Source of the DNA: Candidatus Reidiella endopervernicosa
Lineage (GTDB): Bacteria; Pseudomonadota; Gammaproteobacteria; GCF-013343005
Length of the DNA stretch: 64,000 nucleotides
Direction of reading: 5' to 3'
Assembly (NCBI RefSeq): GCF_013343005.1
Contig: NZ_CP054491.1
Location: forward strand, 682,001-746,000
Below are positions 26,980-35,967 of this stretch, piece by piece; position 1 is the stretch's first letter, and the number at the start of each line of letters is the position of its first letter. The notes under the pieces are model-generated. The model was not told the DNA's origin. It saw only the letters and a list, made by a program, of their open reading frames with translations, and made no database searches. A program made the position numbers and the translations under genes.

Positions 26980-27198
26980 TTACTTTTCAAGGGTGAGATA
27001 GAGCGCCTCAACCTTGGCACGAGCCCAGGGTGTTTTGCGTAAGAATTTCAGGCTCGATTTGACCGAAGGATCGCTATTGAAACAGCGAATATCGATCTGT
27101 TTACCGAGCGACTCCCAGCCAAAGTGATCGACAAGGGCCGTGACGATCTGCTCGAGCTTGATGCCGTGCAGTGGGTTGTTTGGTTGCGGATGATTCAT
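26980..27198 (-). CDS. VF530-type small DNA-binding protein (DUF2132)
   Basis: A 72-residue protein from the ATG at 27198. The family pattern is exact: [40 protein letters not shown] and WAR. VF530 from Vibrio fischeri has a DNA-binding-like fold. Its cellular role is unknown. It lies on the same strand as msrA with about 40 bp between them. Confidence 0.92.
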   Translation of the reverse strand: MNHPQPNNPLHGIKLEQIVTALVDHFGWESLGKQIDIRCFNSDPSVKSSLKFLRKTPWARAKVEALYLTLEK

Positions 27199-27241
27199 GA
27201 CTCGATTGTACCCACAAACGGATGTTTGAGTGCGATATCCG

Positions 27242-27829
27242 CTAGTGGGTGGCTCGATCACCCCAGATCGACTTCAGAATTTGATCGCGACCGCAGTTCC
27301 AGCGGTAGTACTTGTAGCGAACGGGATTGTTCTTGTAGTAGTCCTGGTGGTAACTCTCATCTCCGGCGATGGGATAGAAGGTGGTGACGTCCAGGATTGG
27401 GGTGACAACCCTCTTATCGGGGAACTCGGCAATGACCTTCTGCTTTGACGCCACCGCAAGCTTCCGCTCCTCTGCATTGGCGACAAAGATCGCACTCAGG
27501 TAGCTCGGCCCCTTGTCGCAAAATTGTCCCCGAGCATCGAAGGGATCGATGTTGACCCAGTAGTGGTCGAGCAGCTGTTTGTAGCTGACCTTGTTCGGAT
27601 CGTAGGTGATCTCCACCGCCTCGTAGTGGCCGGTGTGGTCGCCGTTGTAGGTCGGGTTCTTCAGCGTGCCGCCAGTAAAACCGGAGACGACATCAGTCAC
27701 ACCCTCCAACTTCTCGAAATCGGACTCCATGCACCAGAAGCAGCCGCCGGCGAGAATGGCCGTTTCCGAGGATGCAGGCAAGGTGAAAACCATGGTTAGG
27801 GTTAGCAGTATTGACGCTCTGAGGCTCAT
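27242..27829 (-). CDS. msrA: Peptide-methionine (S)-S-oxide reductase MsrA, exported
   Basis: Reduces methionine-S-sulfoxide in damaged proteins. The 195-residue protein begins with a signal peptide ([21 protein letters not shown]), so it likely works in the periplasm. The catalytic motif [17 protein letters not shown] and [12 protein letters not shown] are present. The start at 27829 follows AGGAGAACCAT. A second copy of its last 29 codons lies at 29011-29100. Confidence 0.95.
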   Translation of the reverse strand: MSLRASILLTLTMVFTLPASSETAILAGGCFWCMESDFEKLEGVTDVVSGFTGGTLKNPTYNGDHTGHYEAVEITYDPNKVSYKQLLDHYWVNIDPFDARGQFCDKGPSYLSAIFVANAEERKLAVASKQKVIAEFPDKRVVTPILDVTTFYPIAGDESYHQDYYKNNPVRYKYYRWNCGRDQILKSIWGDRATH

Positions 27830-27954
27830 ATGGTTCTCCTGAAGGTGCCGACAAACATGTGTGTCTCTCCGAAAAAATGGAGGTGTAAAAGATAGACCGC
27901 GCGATGCTGAAAAATATTTCACATAATCGACCGCCTATTTATAGATGCGGACGA

Positions 27955-28948
27955 TTATGCGTGCCAGAGAAGCTTGGAAATAAGGGGTGTTCTGTGCTGG
28001 ATAAGGTGTTCAAGAACCTGCCTTCTCTCATGAAGGTTAAATGCGAGTCGTGAGAAGCCAGAGTAATCGGTGCGGTTGCAGTTCTGGTTTAACCTGAAGC
28101 GGATGAATTGTTTACCTAATGCAAGCATCAGTAGGTCTGTGATGGCATCTATATTATTTTCGTGTGTGGGGTTTTGATGTATGGGCGAGCCATCCTTAGA
28201 AAGCACCTTGGTGAAATTATAGATGTTGTCGGTGCCGAGAATCTGTCTGCAATCTTCAAGTGCATCTGCGGAGTCGGTGGCAATAAAATAGGGAAGATGG
28301 TGCACATTTTGAATGCTCTTGAGTCCGTCAAGATAGTCGGTTGTATAGTCTGTATTGCGGATATGGATGGCAATATATGGCTGACCGATCTGATCAACTC
28401 TCTGCGCTAGTTGTGTGTTGATATCGTGGTGAAGCTTCATTCTCAGTAGTGCATAGATCGAACTTTCACCTCCTCCGGCCTGGTCGTGGAGAAGGATCTG
28501 GTGTTTATAGTCGCGCTTAAAGTCGAAAGTTATCAGTGAGTTTGTCTCGTCATATACACCTGAAGCGGGACATATCTTTTTGTTGTCTGTTGTAGTACCA
28601 GAAAAGAGCGCCTTTGCGTTTCAGGCGATGTCGGTACTCGCCGGTGTAGTCGTTGATTCGACCGGATATAGATTCAGGAAAGAGGTCGTTCGTATCGAGT
28701 TGGTCGGAGACGCTCTCTAGATCGAGGATCAGATTATTCTGTAGTGAGGTGAAGTAGTCAGATAGTTTGTTTTGGAAAGATTGAATGGATTTGTAGTTGG
28801 TATCCACAACTACTTTTCGATCGTATTTCTGCGCATAAACACAGCACTTTTCGATCTGGCACAGCATGTCGTTGAGTCCGCCGCGCGGACGACAAAGAAT
28901 GTATCTCGGCTCCATTCTTGAAATATGTCTCTTGATGGATGGGATCAC
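27955..28948 (-). pseudogene. Fucosyltransferase-like carbohydrate enzyme with frameshift
   Basis: The first frame begins MIPSIKRHISRMEPRYILC and has RPRGGLNDMLCQIEKCCVYA, a motif similar to the N-terminus of protein O-/alpha-1,6-fucosyltransferase-like enzymes. A one-base shift near 28560 (a CCC run) leads to GVYDETNSLITFDF and the rest, with YIAIHIRNTDYTTDYLDG, like the HVRRTD motif of GT-A/B fucosyltransferases. Removing one C from the CCC run gives a single protein of about 330 residues. Donor and acceptor are unknown. It is inserted between msrA and a copy of the msrA 3' end. Confidence 0.65.
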
Positions 28949-29010
28949 AAAATATCACAGGGTGCAGGCGATTGAACAATCAGATAAAAGTGCCACTAAT
29001 GAGATCACTG

Positions 29011-29100
29011 TTAGTGGGTGGTCCTATCATCCCAGATCGATTTTAGCAGCTGACTGCGCCTGCAGTTCCATCGGTAATATTTATAGCGAACTGGGTTGTT
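29011..29100 (-). pseudogene. msrA 3'-end remnant
   Basis: Ninety bases read in frame as [19 protein letters not shown] then KSIWDDRTTH and a stop. The last 29 residues of the complete msrA are [19 protein letters not shown] then [10 protein letters not shown]; 24 of 29 are identical. Nothing of the catalytic domain is left. It flanks the carbohydrate enzyme gene on the side opposite to msrA. Confidence 0.88.
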
Positions 29101-29114
29101 AATAGCAGAAACAG

Positions 29115-29145
29115 AGAGGCCGCACCCTGGATAGGTGCGGCCTCT
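29115..29145 (-). terminator. Rho-independent terminator of the ferredoxin-reductase gene
   Basis: A perfect 12-bp stem AGAGGCCGCACC / GGTGCGGCCTCT with a 7-base loop, 39 bp past the stop of the leftward gene that ends at 29184. On the minus strand it is followed by CTGTTTCTGC, a modest T-rich stretch. Confidence 0.85.
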
Positions 29146-29183
29146 GTCTGTAGCCTTATGAGTGGTGAGACACTCGGTACGGA

Positions 29184-30200
29184 CTACTTGTCGTTGGCGA
29201 AGTCGAACGAGTCTGAGAAGAGGTTATCGAGAGAGAGCCCCTTGGCGACGAATGTGTCCTTGGCAGCGTGAATCATTGCCGGTGGTCCGCTCATGTAGAC
29301 GTCGTGGCCTGAGAGATCGGGGTAGGTCTCAGCGACGGCCTCGTGAACAAAACCGGTCTTGCCTTCCCAGTTGTCTTCGGCCTTCGGCTCGGAGAGAACC
29401 GAGGTGAAGGTGAGGAATGCGTACTCATTCGCCCACTTCTCAGCCACATCGTTCATGTAGAGATCTTCTTTGGCGCGCACACCCCAGAAGAGGTGGACCG
29501 GACGGCTGTTACTGCTATCGAAGCAGTGCTCAAGGATGCCCTTGAGGGGTGCAAAGCCGGTACCGCCGCCCATCAGGACGATCGGACGCTCATTATCTTC
29601 ACGCAGGAAGAAGGTGCCGTGTGGGCCCTCAATGCGGATGATCTCCTTCTCTTTCATCTCGTTGAAGATGTAACCGGTGTAGTCACCGCCCTCGACGTGG
29701 CGAATGTGCAGCTCAATGCGGCTGTCGTTACGTGGTGCGTTGGCGATGGAGAAGGCGCGACGACGACCATCTTCGAGCAGGATGTCGATGTACTGACCGG
29801 GCAGGAACTGCATCTCGTCGGCATCGGGCATCTTCAGGATCATGCGGATGACGTCGTGGGAGAGCTTGTCGAGTGATTCAACACGGCAGGGAACATTCTT
29901 AACCTCGATCTCCTTGTTGCTGGTGATCTCCTTCACCTCAAGTACCATGTCGGAGCGCGGTATGGCCTGGCAGGTGAGGATAATGCCGTCAGCCTGCTCG
30001 TCGGGGGTGATGGCCATCGGTTCGTTCTCACCGTAGTCGTAATCACCGGAGAGCTTCTTGCACTTGCAGGCACCGCAGGCGCCGTTACGGCAGCCGTAGG
30101 GGAAGGCGAGGCCGTTGTTCAGTGCAGCATCGAGGATCGCCTCATCGGCACCGGGAGTGAATTCATGACCGCTGGGTTCGACTGTAACCTTGAAGCTCAT
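29184..30200 (-). CDS. Ferredoxin-NAD(P)H reductase (AscD/CDP-6-deoxy-glucoseen reductase-like)
   Basis: A 338-residue electron-transfer protein. Residues 1-90 are a plant-type [2Fe-2S] ferredoxin domain with GCRNGACGACKCKKL and a last cysteine in LTCQAIP. An FAD domain follows with RAFSIANAPRND (RxxS), then an NAD(P) domain with GGGTGFAPLKGILEH and YMSGPPAMI. Databases often call this form CDP-6-deoxy-delta-3,4-glucoseen reductase, found near ubiD in many gammaproteobacteria. It probably reduces flavin or a ubiquinone-pathway partner; the sugar role is unlikely. Confidence 0.9.
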   Translation of the reverse strand: MSFKVTVEPSGHEFTPGADEAILDAALNNGLAFPYGCRNGACGACKCKKLSGDYDYGENEPMAITPDEQADGIILTCQAIPRSDMVLEVKEITSNKEIEVKNVPCRVESLDKLSHDVIRMILKMPDADEMQFLPGQYIDILLEDGRRRAFSIANAPRNDSRIELHIRHVEGGDYTGYIFNEMKEKEIIRIEGPHGTFFLREDNERPIVLMGGGTGFAPLKGILEHCFDSSNSRPVHLFWGVRAKEDLYMNDVAEKWANEYAFLTFTSVLSEPKAEDNWEGKTGFVHEAVAETYPDLSGHDVYMSGPPAMIHAAKDTFVAKGLSLDNLFSDSFDFANDK

Positions 30201-30269
30201 CGCAATTCCTTAAATTGGTCTTAGTATGGATTGGCGCGGAATTATCCACCATTACGCTCAGGAATCAAA

Positions 30270-31130
30270 ATGGAGAAGTGTGTCTTTATAGTTGGCTGTG
30301 GTTATGTCGGGCGTCGAGTCGCCTCCGCATGGCGTACAGAGAGTGTACATGTGGGCGCACTTACCCACACCGAATGTCGTGTTGATGAGCTTAAAGTGCA
30401 TGGAATTGCGCCAATTGTCGGCGATCTTGATAAAAATGGTGATTTAGATGGATTATCGATTGAGGGTGACCTGCTCTACCATTTCGCACCGCCACCTCGA
30501 TCGGGTGAGGTCGATAGTAGAGTCGAGCATCTGCTCAATTCGATCGGCGATCAACGCCCTGCACGCATCGTCTATCTCAGTACCACCGGCGTCTATGGCG
30601 ACTGCGGAGGTGTCTGGATTGATGAGCAGCAGCCACTGAATCCTGTGGCTGCCCGTGCAAAACGGCGTGTCGATGCCGAGCAGCGTTATCGGGAGTGGTG
30701 TGAAGCGAGAGGTGTGGAGCTGGTGATACTGCGGGTGTCGGGAATCTACGGGCCCGGCAAGTTGCCGGAAGCAAGGATCAGACGTGGAGACCCGGTGCTG
30801 GAGGAGGCGAGCTCCCCCTATACCAACCGAATCCACATCGATGATCTGGTGGCGGCTGCAGTGGCGGCAGGTAGAGAGGGTGCATCGGGAATCTACAATG
30901 TGGCCGATGGTCATCCCACCACCATGACCGACTACTTCTGTCGGGTGGCGGACCATCTGGGGCTACCGCAACCTGAGCAGCTGACACCCGAAGCGGCAGA
31001 GGCGGTGCTGGGAGAGGGTATGAAGAGTTATCTGGCCGAGTCGCGGCGTATCGACAATTCTCGTCTGAAGGATCTGCTAGGCGGCAAGCTCCGTTTTCCC
31101 GATCTGGAGCATGGTCTGGCGGGTTGTTGA
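30270..31130 (+). CDS. NAD-dependent epimerase/dehydratase family (SDR) protein
   Basis: A 286-residue extended SDR-like protein. The nucleotide-binding loop is VGCGYVGRRVA instead of GxxGxxG with Ala. The strand IVYLSTTGVYGDCGG and the region ILRVSGIYGPG are typical; the expected Tyr-x-x-x-Lys is not clear. It resembles the YeeZ-type group. I use the ATG at 30270 (MEKCVFIVGCGYVG). The function is unknown. Confidence 0.85.
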   Translation: MEKCVFIVGCGYVGRRVASAWRTESVHVGALTHTECRVDELKVHGIAPIVGDLDKNGDLDGLSIEGDLLYHFAPPPRSGEVDSRVEHLLNSIGDQRPARIVYLSTTGVYGDCGGVWIDEQQPLNPVAARAKRRVDAEQRYREWCEARGVELVILRVSGIYGPGKLPEARIRRGDPVLEEASSPYTNRIHIDDLVAAAVAAGREGASGIYNVADGHPTTMTDYFCRVADHLGLPQPEQLTPEAAEAVLGEGMKSYLAESRRIDNSRLKDLLGGKLRFPDLEHGLAGC

Positions 31131-31191
31131 GGCGGATTCACGGAGTGCGCGATGCTTTATCTGGGCTACGACTGATCGTAGTTGGACCGCT

Positions 31192-31845
31192 CTACTTCTT
31201 ACTCTTTTTCGGGCGGCTCTCTTTCGAGTCGAGCCAGTCGATGATCGGCTGCCACTGCTCGCGGTCGTGGCCGGTGTGGGAGGCGGGAAGCTCGAAGATG
31301 CCAACGCCCTGTTCAGCGGCACGGATGTAGTTCTGGGTGTCACGCAGTACACCGATGAAGGGAATGCCGAGCCGATCGAGAAAACGGTGCAGGCTCTGGT
31401 AGACACGGGTCCGTTCGCGAACCCGGTTGGCGACCACCGCGATGCGGGTGCGAGAGCGAGAGACACGTCCCATCGTTAATAGCTCGGCGATGTAATCGGC
31501 GGTGGCGCGGATATCGAACGGTGAAGGTAACACCGGAATCAGGATCGTCTGGGCGAGTTTTACATGGTTTTTCAGCTGCTTGTCACGTACCGAGGCGGGC
31601 GAATCCATGATCAGTGCCCCCTTGCCGTGGGGCAGCATCAGTTCACCGACCTTCTCGGGTGCGCAGCGCTGAATCTTCGGCAGCTTCTTGCTGCGTGCCT
31701 TGAGCCACGCCTTGCTGCTTCCCTGTGGATCGAAGTCAGCGAGTATCACCGGCTCACCTTGGCTGGCGTAATAGCTGGCAAGATTGGTGGCGATGGTGCT
31801 TTTTCCGCACCCACCCTTGGGGTTGAGGACCATAATTCTGCGCAT
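31192..31845 (-). CDS. ParA/MinD-family ATPase
   Basis: A 217-residue ATPase with deviant Walker A (NPKGGCGKSTIATNLA, residues 8-23), switch region LADFDPQGSSKAWL, and ALIMDSPASV. It has no ParB partner next to it, and no plasmid features are seen. Orphan ParA proteins often position protein complexes. A basic tail KESRPKKSKK is present. It is placed upstream of, and on the same strand as, ubiD's 3' end. Confidence 0.9.
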   Translation of the reverse strand: MRRIMVLNPKGGCGKSTIATNLASYYASQGEPVILADFDPQGSSKAWLKARSKKLPKIQRCAPEKVGELMLPHGKGALIMDSPASVRDKQLKNHVKLAQTILIPVLPSPFDIRATADYIAELLTMGRVSRSRTRIAVVANRVRERTRVYQSLHRFLDRLGIPFIGVLRDTQNYIRAAEQGVGIFELPASHTGHDREQWQPIIDWLDSKESRPKKSKK

Positions 31846-31881
31846 TGGTGCTCTGAATTCCTTGTGGCTGATTAGGGGGGG

Positions 31882-33354
31882 CTAGTCGTCGAGGATGTCG
31901 AGCTCGTCCCAGAGTTGGTCAACCCGCGATTTTACCGCCTCATCCATGACAATGGTGCTGCCCCACTCGCGGTTGGTCTCGCCCTGCCACTTATTAGTAG
32001 CATCAAAGCCCATCTTCGAGCCCAGGCCTGAAACCGGCGATGCAAAGTCGAGGTAGTCGATCGGTGTGTTCTCGATCATGGTGGTGTCCCGCGCCGGATC
32101 CATGCGGGTGGTCATGGCCCAGATGACGTCGTTCCAGTCTCGCACGTTCACGTCATCATCGGTGACGATCACGAATTTTGTGTACATAAACTGGCGCAGG
32201 AAGGACCAGACGCCGAGCATCACCCGCTTCGCGTGGCCAGGGTACTGCTTCTTCATGCTGACTACCGCCATGCGGTAGGAGCACCCCTCGGGCGGCAGGT
32301 AGAAGTCGACTATCTCTGGGAACTGCTTCTGCAGGATCGGCACAAAGACCTCATTGAGTGCCACGCTGAGAACTGCCGGTTCATCGGGCGGACGCCCGGT
32401 GTAGGTGGAGTGGTAGATCGGGTCTTGGCGCTGGGTGATGCGCTCAATGGTGAAGACGGGGAACGACTCCACCTCGTTGTAGTAGCCGGTGTGGTCGCCA
32501 AATGGCCCTTCGTCGGCCATGTCCTCGGGGTAGATGAAACCCTCCAACACAAACTCAGCACTGGCGGGTACCTGCAACTCGGAACCGATGCAGTTGGTGA
32601 CCTCGGTCTTGGCGCCGCGCAGTAACCCGGCGAAGGCGTATTCGCTAAGTGAGTCGGGCACCGGGGTAACGGCACCGAGAATGGTGGCCGGATCGGCGCC
32701 GAGTGCCACGGCGATCGGGAAGGGTTCACCGGGATGTTCCTGCTGCCACTCACGGAAATCGAGTGCGCCGCCACGGTGTGAGAGCCAGCGCATGATGACG
32801 CGGTTCTTACCGATCACCTGCTGGCGATAGATGCCGAGATTCTGTCGCTCTTTGTGTGGTCCCCTGGTGACCACCAGTCCCCAGGTGATCAGCGGTCCGG
32901 CATCGCCCGGCCAGCAGGTCTGCACCGGAAGCTTGCCAAGATCGACCTCGTCACCCTCCAGTACCACCGCCTGGCAGGGTGCGCCCTTGACCACCTTGGG
33001 TGCCATGTTGAGCACCTGCTTGAAGACCGGCAGCTTCTCCCAGGCATCCTTCATCCCCTTGGGTGGCTCTGGCTCCTTGAGGTAGGCGAGTAGTTTGCCG
33101 ACCTCGCGAAGTGCCTCGACCGACTCCTCACCCATACCGTAGGCGACCCGCTCCGGGGTGCCGAAGAGGTTGGCCAGCACCGGTACGTCGGATCCCTTCG
33201 GATTCTCGAACAGCAGCGCCGGGCCACCAGCACGCAGGGTGCGGTCGCAGATCTCGGTCATCTCCAGATTGGGGTCGATCTCAGTGGTGATGCGCTTGAG
33301 CTCGCCCTTCTGCTCAAGCTGCGCGATGAAGTCTCGCAGGTCTCTGTATTTCAT
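31882..33354 (-). CDS. ubiD: 4-hydroxy-3-polyprenylbenzoate decarboxylase
   Basis: Prenylated-FMN-dependent decarboxylase of ubiquinone synthesis. The 490-residue protein starts [19 protein letters not shown] at 33354 and has the pattern [19 protein letters not shown], then [20 protein letters not shown], which contains the catalytic Glu region, and [19 protein letters not shown]. Its length matches E. coli UbiD. It needs UbiX-made cofactor; ubiX is not in this window. Confidence 0.97.
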   Translation of the reverse strand: MKYRDLRDFIAQLEQKGELKRITTEIDPNLEMTEICDRTLRAGGPALLFENPKGSDVPVLANLFGTPERVAYGMGEESVEALREVGKLLAYLKEPEPPKGMKDAWEKLPVFKQVLNMAPKVVKGAPCQAVVLEGDEVDLGKLPVQTCWPGDAGPLITWGLVVTRGPHKERQNLGIYRQQVIGKNRVIMRWLSHRGGALDFREWQQEHPGEPFPIAVALGADPATILGAVTPVPDSLSEYAFAGLLRGAKTEVTNCIGSELQVPASAEFVLEGFIYPEDMADEGPFGDHTGYYNEVESFPVFTIERITQRQDPIYHSTYTGRPPDEPAVLSVALNEVFVPILQKQFPEIVDFYLPPEGCSYRMAVVSMKKQYPGHAKRVMLGVWSFLRQFMYTKFVIVTDDDVNVRDWNDVIWAMTTRMDPARDTTMIENTPIDYLDFASPVSGLGSKMGFDATNKWQGETNREWGSTIVMDEAVKSRVDQLWDELDILDD

Positions 33355-33503
33355 TCTTTTCACGCCTGATTGTGCCGAACGATTATGCGGGTGTGGTGAA
33401 AAGTCAGGCAAATAAGATGATCGATCTGAGGGTTATTACTGCTTTAACTAGCGGCTGAGCGGAAGTAGGATGCAAAACCATAATTTCTGGCTGGAGATTG
33501 AGA

Positions 33504-33928
33504 ATGGCGATTACCTGGGACGATACCTACAGTGTGGGTATCGAAGAGATCGATAATCAGCACAAGGTGCTGGTAGGTCTGATCAATGAGCTTGATGATG
33601 CGCTGCGGGTGCATAGCAATCGTGAGATGGTGCAGGGGGTGATCGATCAGCTGATCGACTACACCAAGCTCCATTTTGCGGTGGAAGAGAGCATTATGCG
33701 GTTGTTCAAATATAAGGAGTATGAGCCGCACAAGGCGGTTCATGACGGCATTATCGATAAACTGAATGGGATGAATGAGAAGTTTATGGCGGGGATCGTT
33801 CGGTGGGTACCGAACTGCTCTTCTTCCTGCAGGAGTGGCTCTTTGACCACATACAGAAGGTCGACAAACAGTACTCAAAACGCTTCCAGAAAATTCTTGG
33901 TGGTGGGGTGCTGGGTAAGCTCTTCTAA
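33504..33928 (+). pseudogene. Bacteriohemerythrin, frame broken at a G run
   Basis: Di-iron O2-binding protein. The motif HxxxE pattern is visible in EIDNQHKVLVGLINELD, LHFAVEESIMRL and EPHKAVHDGIIDKL. After FMAG the frame shifts; the true continuation DRSVGTELLFFLQEWLFDHI, QKVDKQYSKRF and LGKLF lies one base away. One extra G in the GGGG run near 33790 would restore a 142-residue protein. A homopolymer sequencing error is the simplest explanation, as all ligands, including the last HIQKVD histidine, are kept. Confidence 0.85.
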
Positions 33929-33948
33929 TAAGCTCAGGATCAGACGAT

Positions 33949-34278
33949 ATGGCGAGTGATGAACAGTGCGGCCTGGGTGTAGAGCCCGACTACTCCAAGG
34001 TGACGATGGTTACCCTTGAGCCGCAGCCTTCGCCTCAGGACTACATCGCTGCGATGGCGCTGGCCGATAGTGAGGCCGAATCGCGTCTTGGTGAGGTGAT
34101 GTTGATCTCATGGTACGACCGCGATCGCGATTACGAGTCGCCACAGCACAGCAGTGAGTGTCATATGGATAGCGCGGTACCGGGCTATGTCGACTATGGG
34201 CTTAACCACGGTGCCACCCTGAAGATCGATATCGAGCAGGGGCGTTTCATCTTTTTCTACCTTGCGCTCGACCTCTAA
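33949..34278 (+). CDS. Conserved hypothetical protein (AF1514/DUF5619-like?)
   Basis: A 109-residue soluble protein with MVTLEPQPSPQDYIAAMALA, SWYDRDRDYESPQHSSECH and PGYVDYGLNHGATLKIDIE. I have an uncertain memory of a family like this (AF1514, DUF5619), with no known function. It sits between the hemerythrin and the spermidine synthase-like genes with small gaps, so it may be part of a short operon. Confidence 0.55.
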   Translation: MASDEQCGLGVEPDYSKVTMVTLEPQPSPQDYIAAMALADSEAESRLGEVMLISWYDRDRDYESPQHSSECHMDSAVPGYVDYGLNHGATLKIDIEQGRFIFFYLALDL

Positions 34279-34287
34279 TTCACGCTA

Positions 34288-35038
34288 ATGGCACTGCTCT
34301 GGTATAGAAAAGAGGGTGAGTCACGCTATGAGGTGCGTAGCGCAGGTGCCACGCGCCGTCTCTATACCAACGGCGTCTTCCACAGTCAGTACAACCCCAA
34401 TCGCCCCATCAGTGGCAGTGTCTGGGGCCTGCTGATGTTGCCCGCGCTCTACTACCCCCCGTGGCTCGATAAAACGGGTGCTGCTGCTAGGTGTCGGTGG
34501 CGGTTCGGTGATTCGTTTACTTCACCACTACCTGCAACCGGAATCTGTGGTTGGCGTTGAACTCAATCCGATCCATCTGCAGGTGGCACGTGACTTCTTC
34601 GAAGCCGAGCAGCCTGGGGTTACATTGGTTGAGGGAGATGCCCGGGCCTGGGTTGAGAGCTATCGCGGCGAACCGTTCGATATGGTGATCGACGACCTGT
34701 TTGGTGATACCGATGGGGAGGCGGAGCGTGCTATTACCGCATCGGGTGTGTGGATGGGCAGCTTGGCCAGGCTACTTACCCCTGAGGGCGCACTGGTGAT
34801 CAACTTCGGCTCGCGTGAGGAGCTGCGCGGCAGTGGTTACTTCACCAACCAGCGTGTAACGCGGCGATTCAACGCCGTACATGAGCTGACACTGCCGCTG
34901 TTCGAGAATGCGATTGGGGTGTTTCTCGGTGAGGCGTTGCAGCCCAGTGAGCTGCATACTAGTCTGCAGGAGTTAAGCGGTGTGGGGGCGCTCTATGTAG
35001 ATGGTCGTCCTAAATATCGTCTGCGCAGAATCGAATAA
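34288..35038 (+). pseudogene. Spermidine synthase-like methyltransferase-fold protein, frameshift in A run
   Basis: The first part (MALLWYRKEGESRYEVRSAG … WGLLMLPALYYPPWL) and the second (VLLLGVGGGSVIRLL, GVELNPIHLQVARDFF, EGDARAWVESYRGEP, DMVIDDLFGD) make one Rossmann-fold spermidine synthase-like protein. The second part reads one base off. Removing one A from AAAA near 34474 joins them as WLDKRVLLLGVGGG. The polyamine-binding residues cannot be confirmed, so the substrate is open. The shift may be a sequencing error. Confidence 0.8.
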
Positions 35039-35054
35039 TAAAACTGGGGTCACA

Positions 35055-35459
35055 ATGGATAAACAATCGGGAAATAACCAGATACCACTGCCAACCACCA
35101 CGCTGTGGGCAATACTGTTTGCCTCCTTCTTCATCATGCTGGGAATGCTCTTCTACCTCTTCGCCAACGTGATTGAGATTGCGCCGATCCCATCGCTGCA
35201 GCCGACGCTTTTTTATGGCGGTCTGGCGGTAGCGGCTGTGGTGCTGTTGGTCAGCAAAAGCCTGGCAAATCGGAGTCGACTCGAGGCAGAGGGGCGTCAG
35301 GGGAGTGGTAACCCGCTCTCGGCACTGATGTTGCCGATTGCACTGGCCGAGGCGCCGGCGATGATCGGCGCACTGCATTTTCTGCTCGGTGGTGATCTGA
35401 TGCGATCGCTGTTGCTGGTGGCGGCATCGGTTATCCTCTTTTTGGTGAATAAACCGTAA
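35055..35459 (+). CDS. Small four-helix membrane protein
   Basis: A 134-residue protein, about four membrane segments (residues 17-40, 53-70, 90-112 and 115-130). The third has PIALAEAPAMIGALHFLLGG, similar to the AEAPAIxG segment found in small ATP synthase c-like or DUF families. I do not recognise the family. The ATG at 35055 gives a normal N-terminus; the gene is close behind the spermidine synthase-like gene. Confidence 0.65.
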   Translation: MDKQSGNNQIPLPTTTLWAILFASFFIMLGMLFYLFANVIEIAPIPSLQPTLFYGGLAVAAVVLLVSKSLANRSRLEAEGRQGSGNPLSALMLPIALAEAPAMIGALHFLLGGDLMRSLLLVAASVILFLVNKP

Positions 35460-35565
35460 CGCCCTGTTGGTATTGGTGATTTGAACCTGTCTAAAGTTTG
35501 CTGGCAGCGCTTCTCCATATCGGTTATTACTAACGCGGTGCGGATTTAACAATCCGTCCCTTTGC

Positions 35566-35934
35566 ATGAGAGGTATGGCAATGGCTGATGAGAACGGAGC
35601 GGAGCGGCGCAGGGACGAGCGACATGGGCGGGTCGATCGGGTGACGTTGCGCCCACTTGAATCACCCGAGGGTGCTGAGATTGAGGTTGCGCAGGTCAGT
35701 TGTATGACGGTCGACATCTCGGCCGGTGGTTTCTGTCTGCGCTCCAATGAGGCGGTAGAAACCGATCAGCAGGTTGAGATCTGTGCACAGGTATTGGGCA
35801 ATCCAATTAAGTACTATCTTAAAGGGACCGTACTGCGCTGCACCGCCTTTGAGGATGGCTACGCGCTTGGTATCGAGCTCGAGGAGCGACCGGGAGCCGA
35901 TCTACGTGGCTGGCAGGCGCTGTTCGAAGAGTAA
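35566..35934 (+). CDS. PilZ-domain protein
   Basis: A 117-122 residue protein with the c-di-GMP-binding motifs RRRDERHGRVDR (RxxxR) and DISAGGFCL (D/NxSxxG). This is a stand-alone PilZ domain. Three ATG codons (35566, 35575, 35581) are possible starts, and an AGAGGT sequence favours the second or third. It probably binds c-di-GMP; an insertion-broken GGDEF-EAL gene lies 3.5 kb away. Confidence 0.9.
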   Translation: MRGMAMADENGAERRRDERHGRVDRVTLRPLESPEGAEIEVAQVSCMTVDISAGGFCLRSNEAVETDQQVEICAQVLGNPIKYYLKGTVLRCTAFEDGYALGIELEERPGADLRGWQALFEE

Positions 35935-35967
35935 ATGGTGATTGGAAAGGGATGAGACAGAGAGAGC

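Noticed and set aside
29184-30200. Deoxysugar biosynthesis by the ferredoxin reductase
   Set aside because: No deoxysugar genes lie beside it; the database name is historical and ubiD neighbours suggest a quinone or flavin link.
31192-31845. ParA as sign of a plasmid or integrated element
   Set aside because: No ParB, replication gene or integrase is nearby; orphan chromosomal ParA proteins are common.
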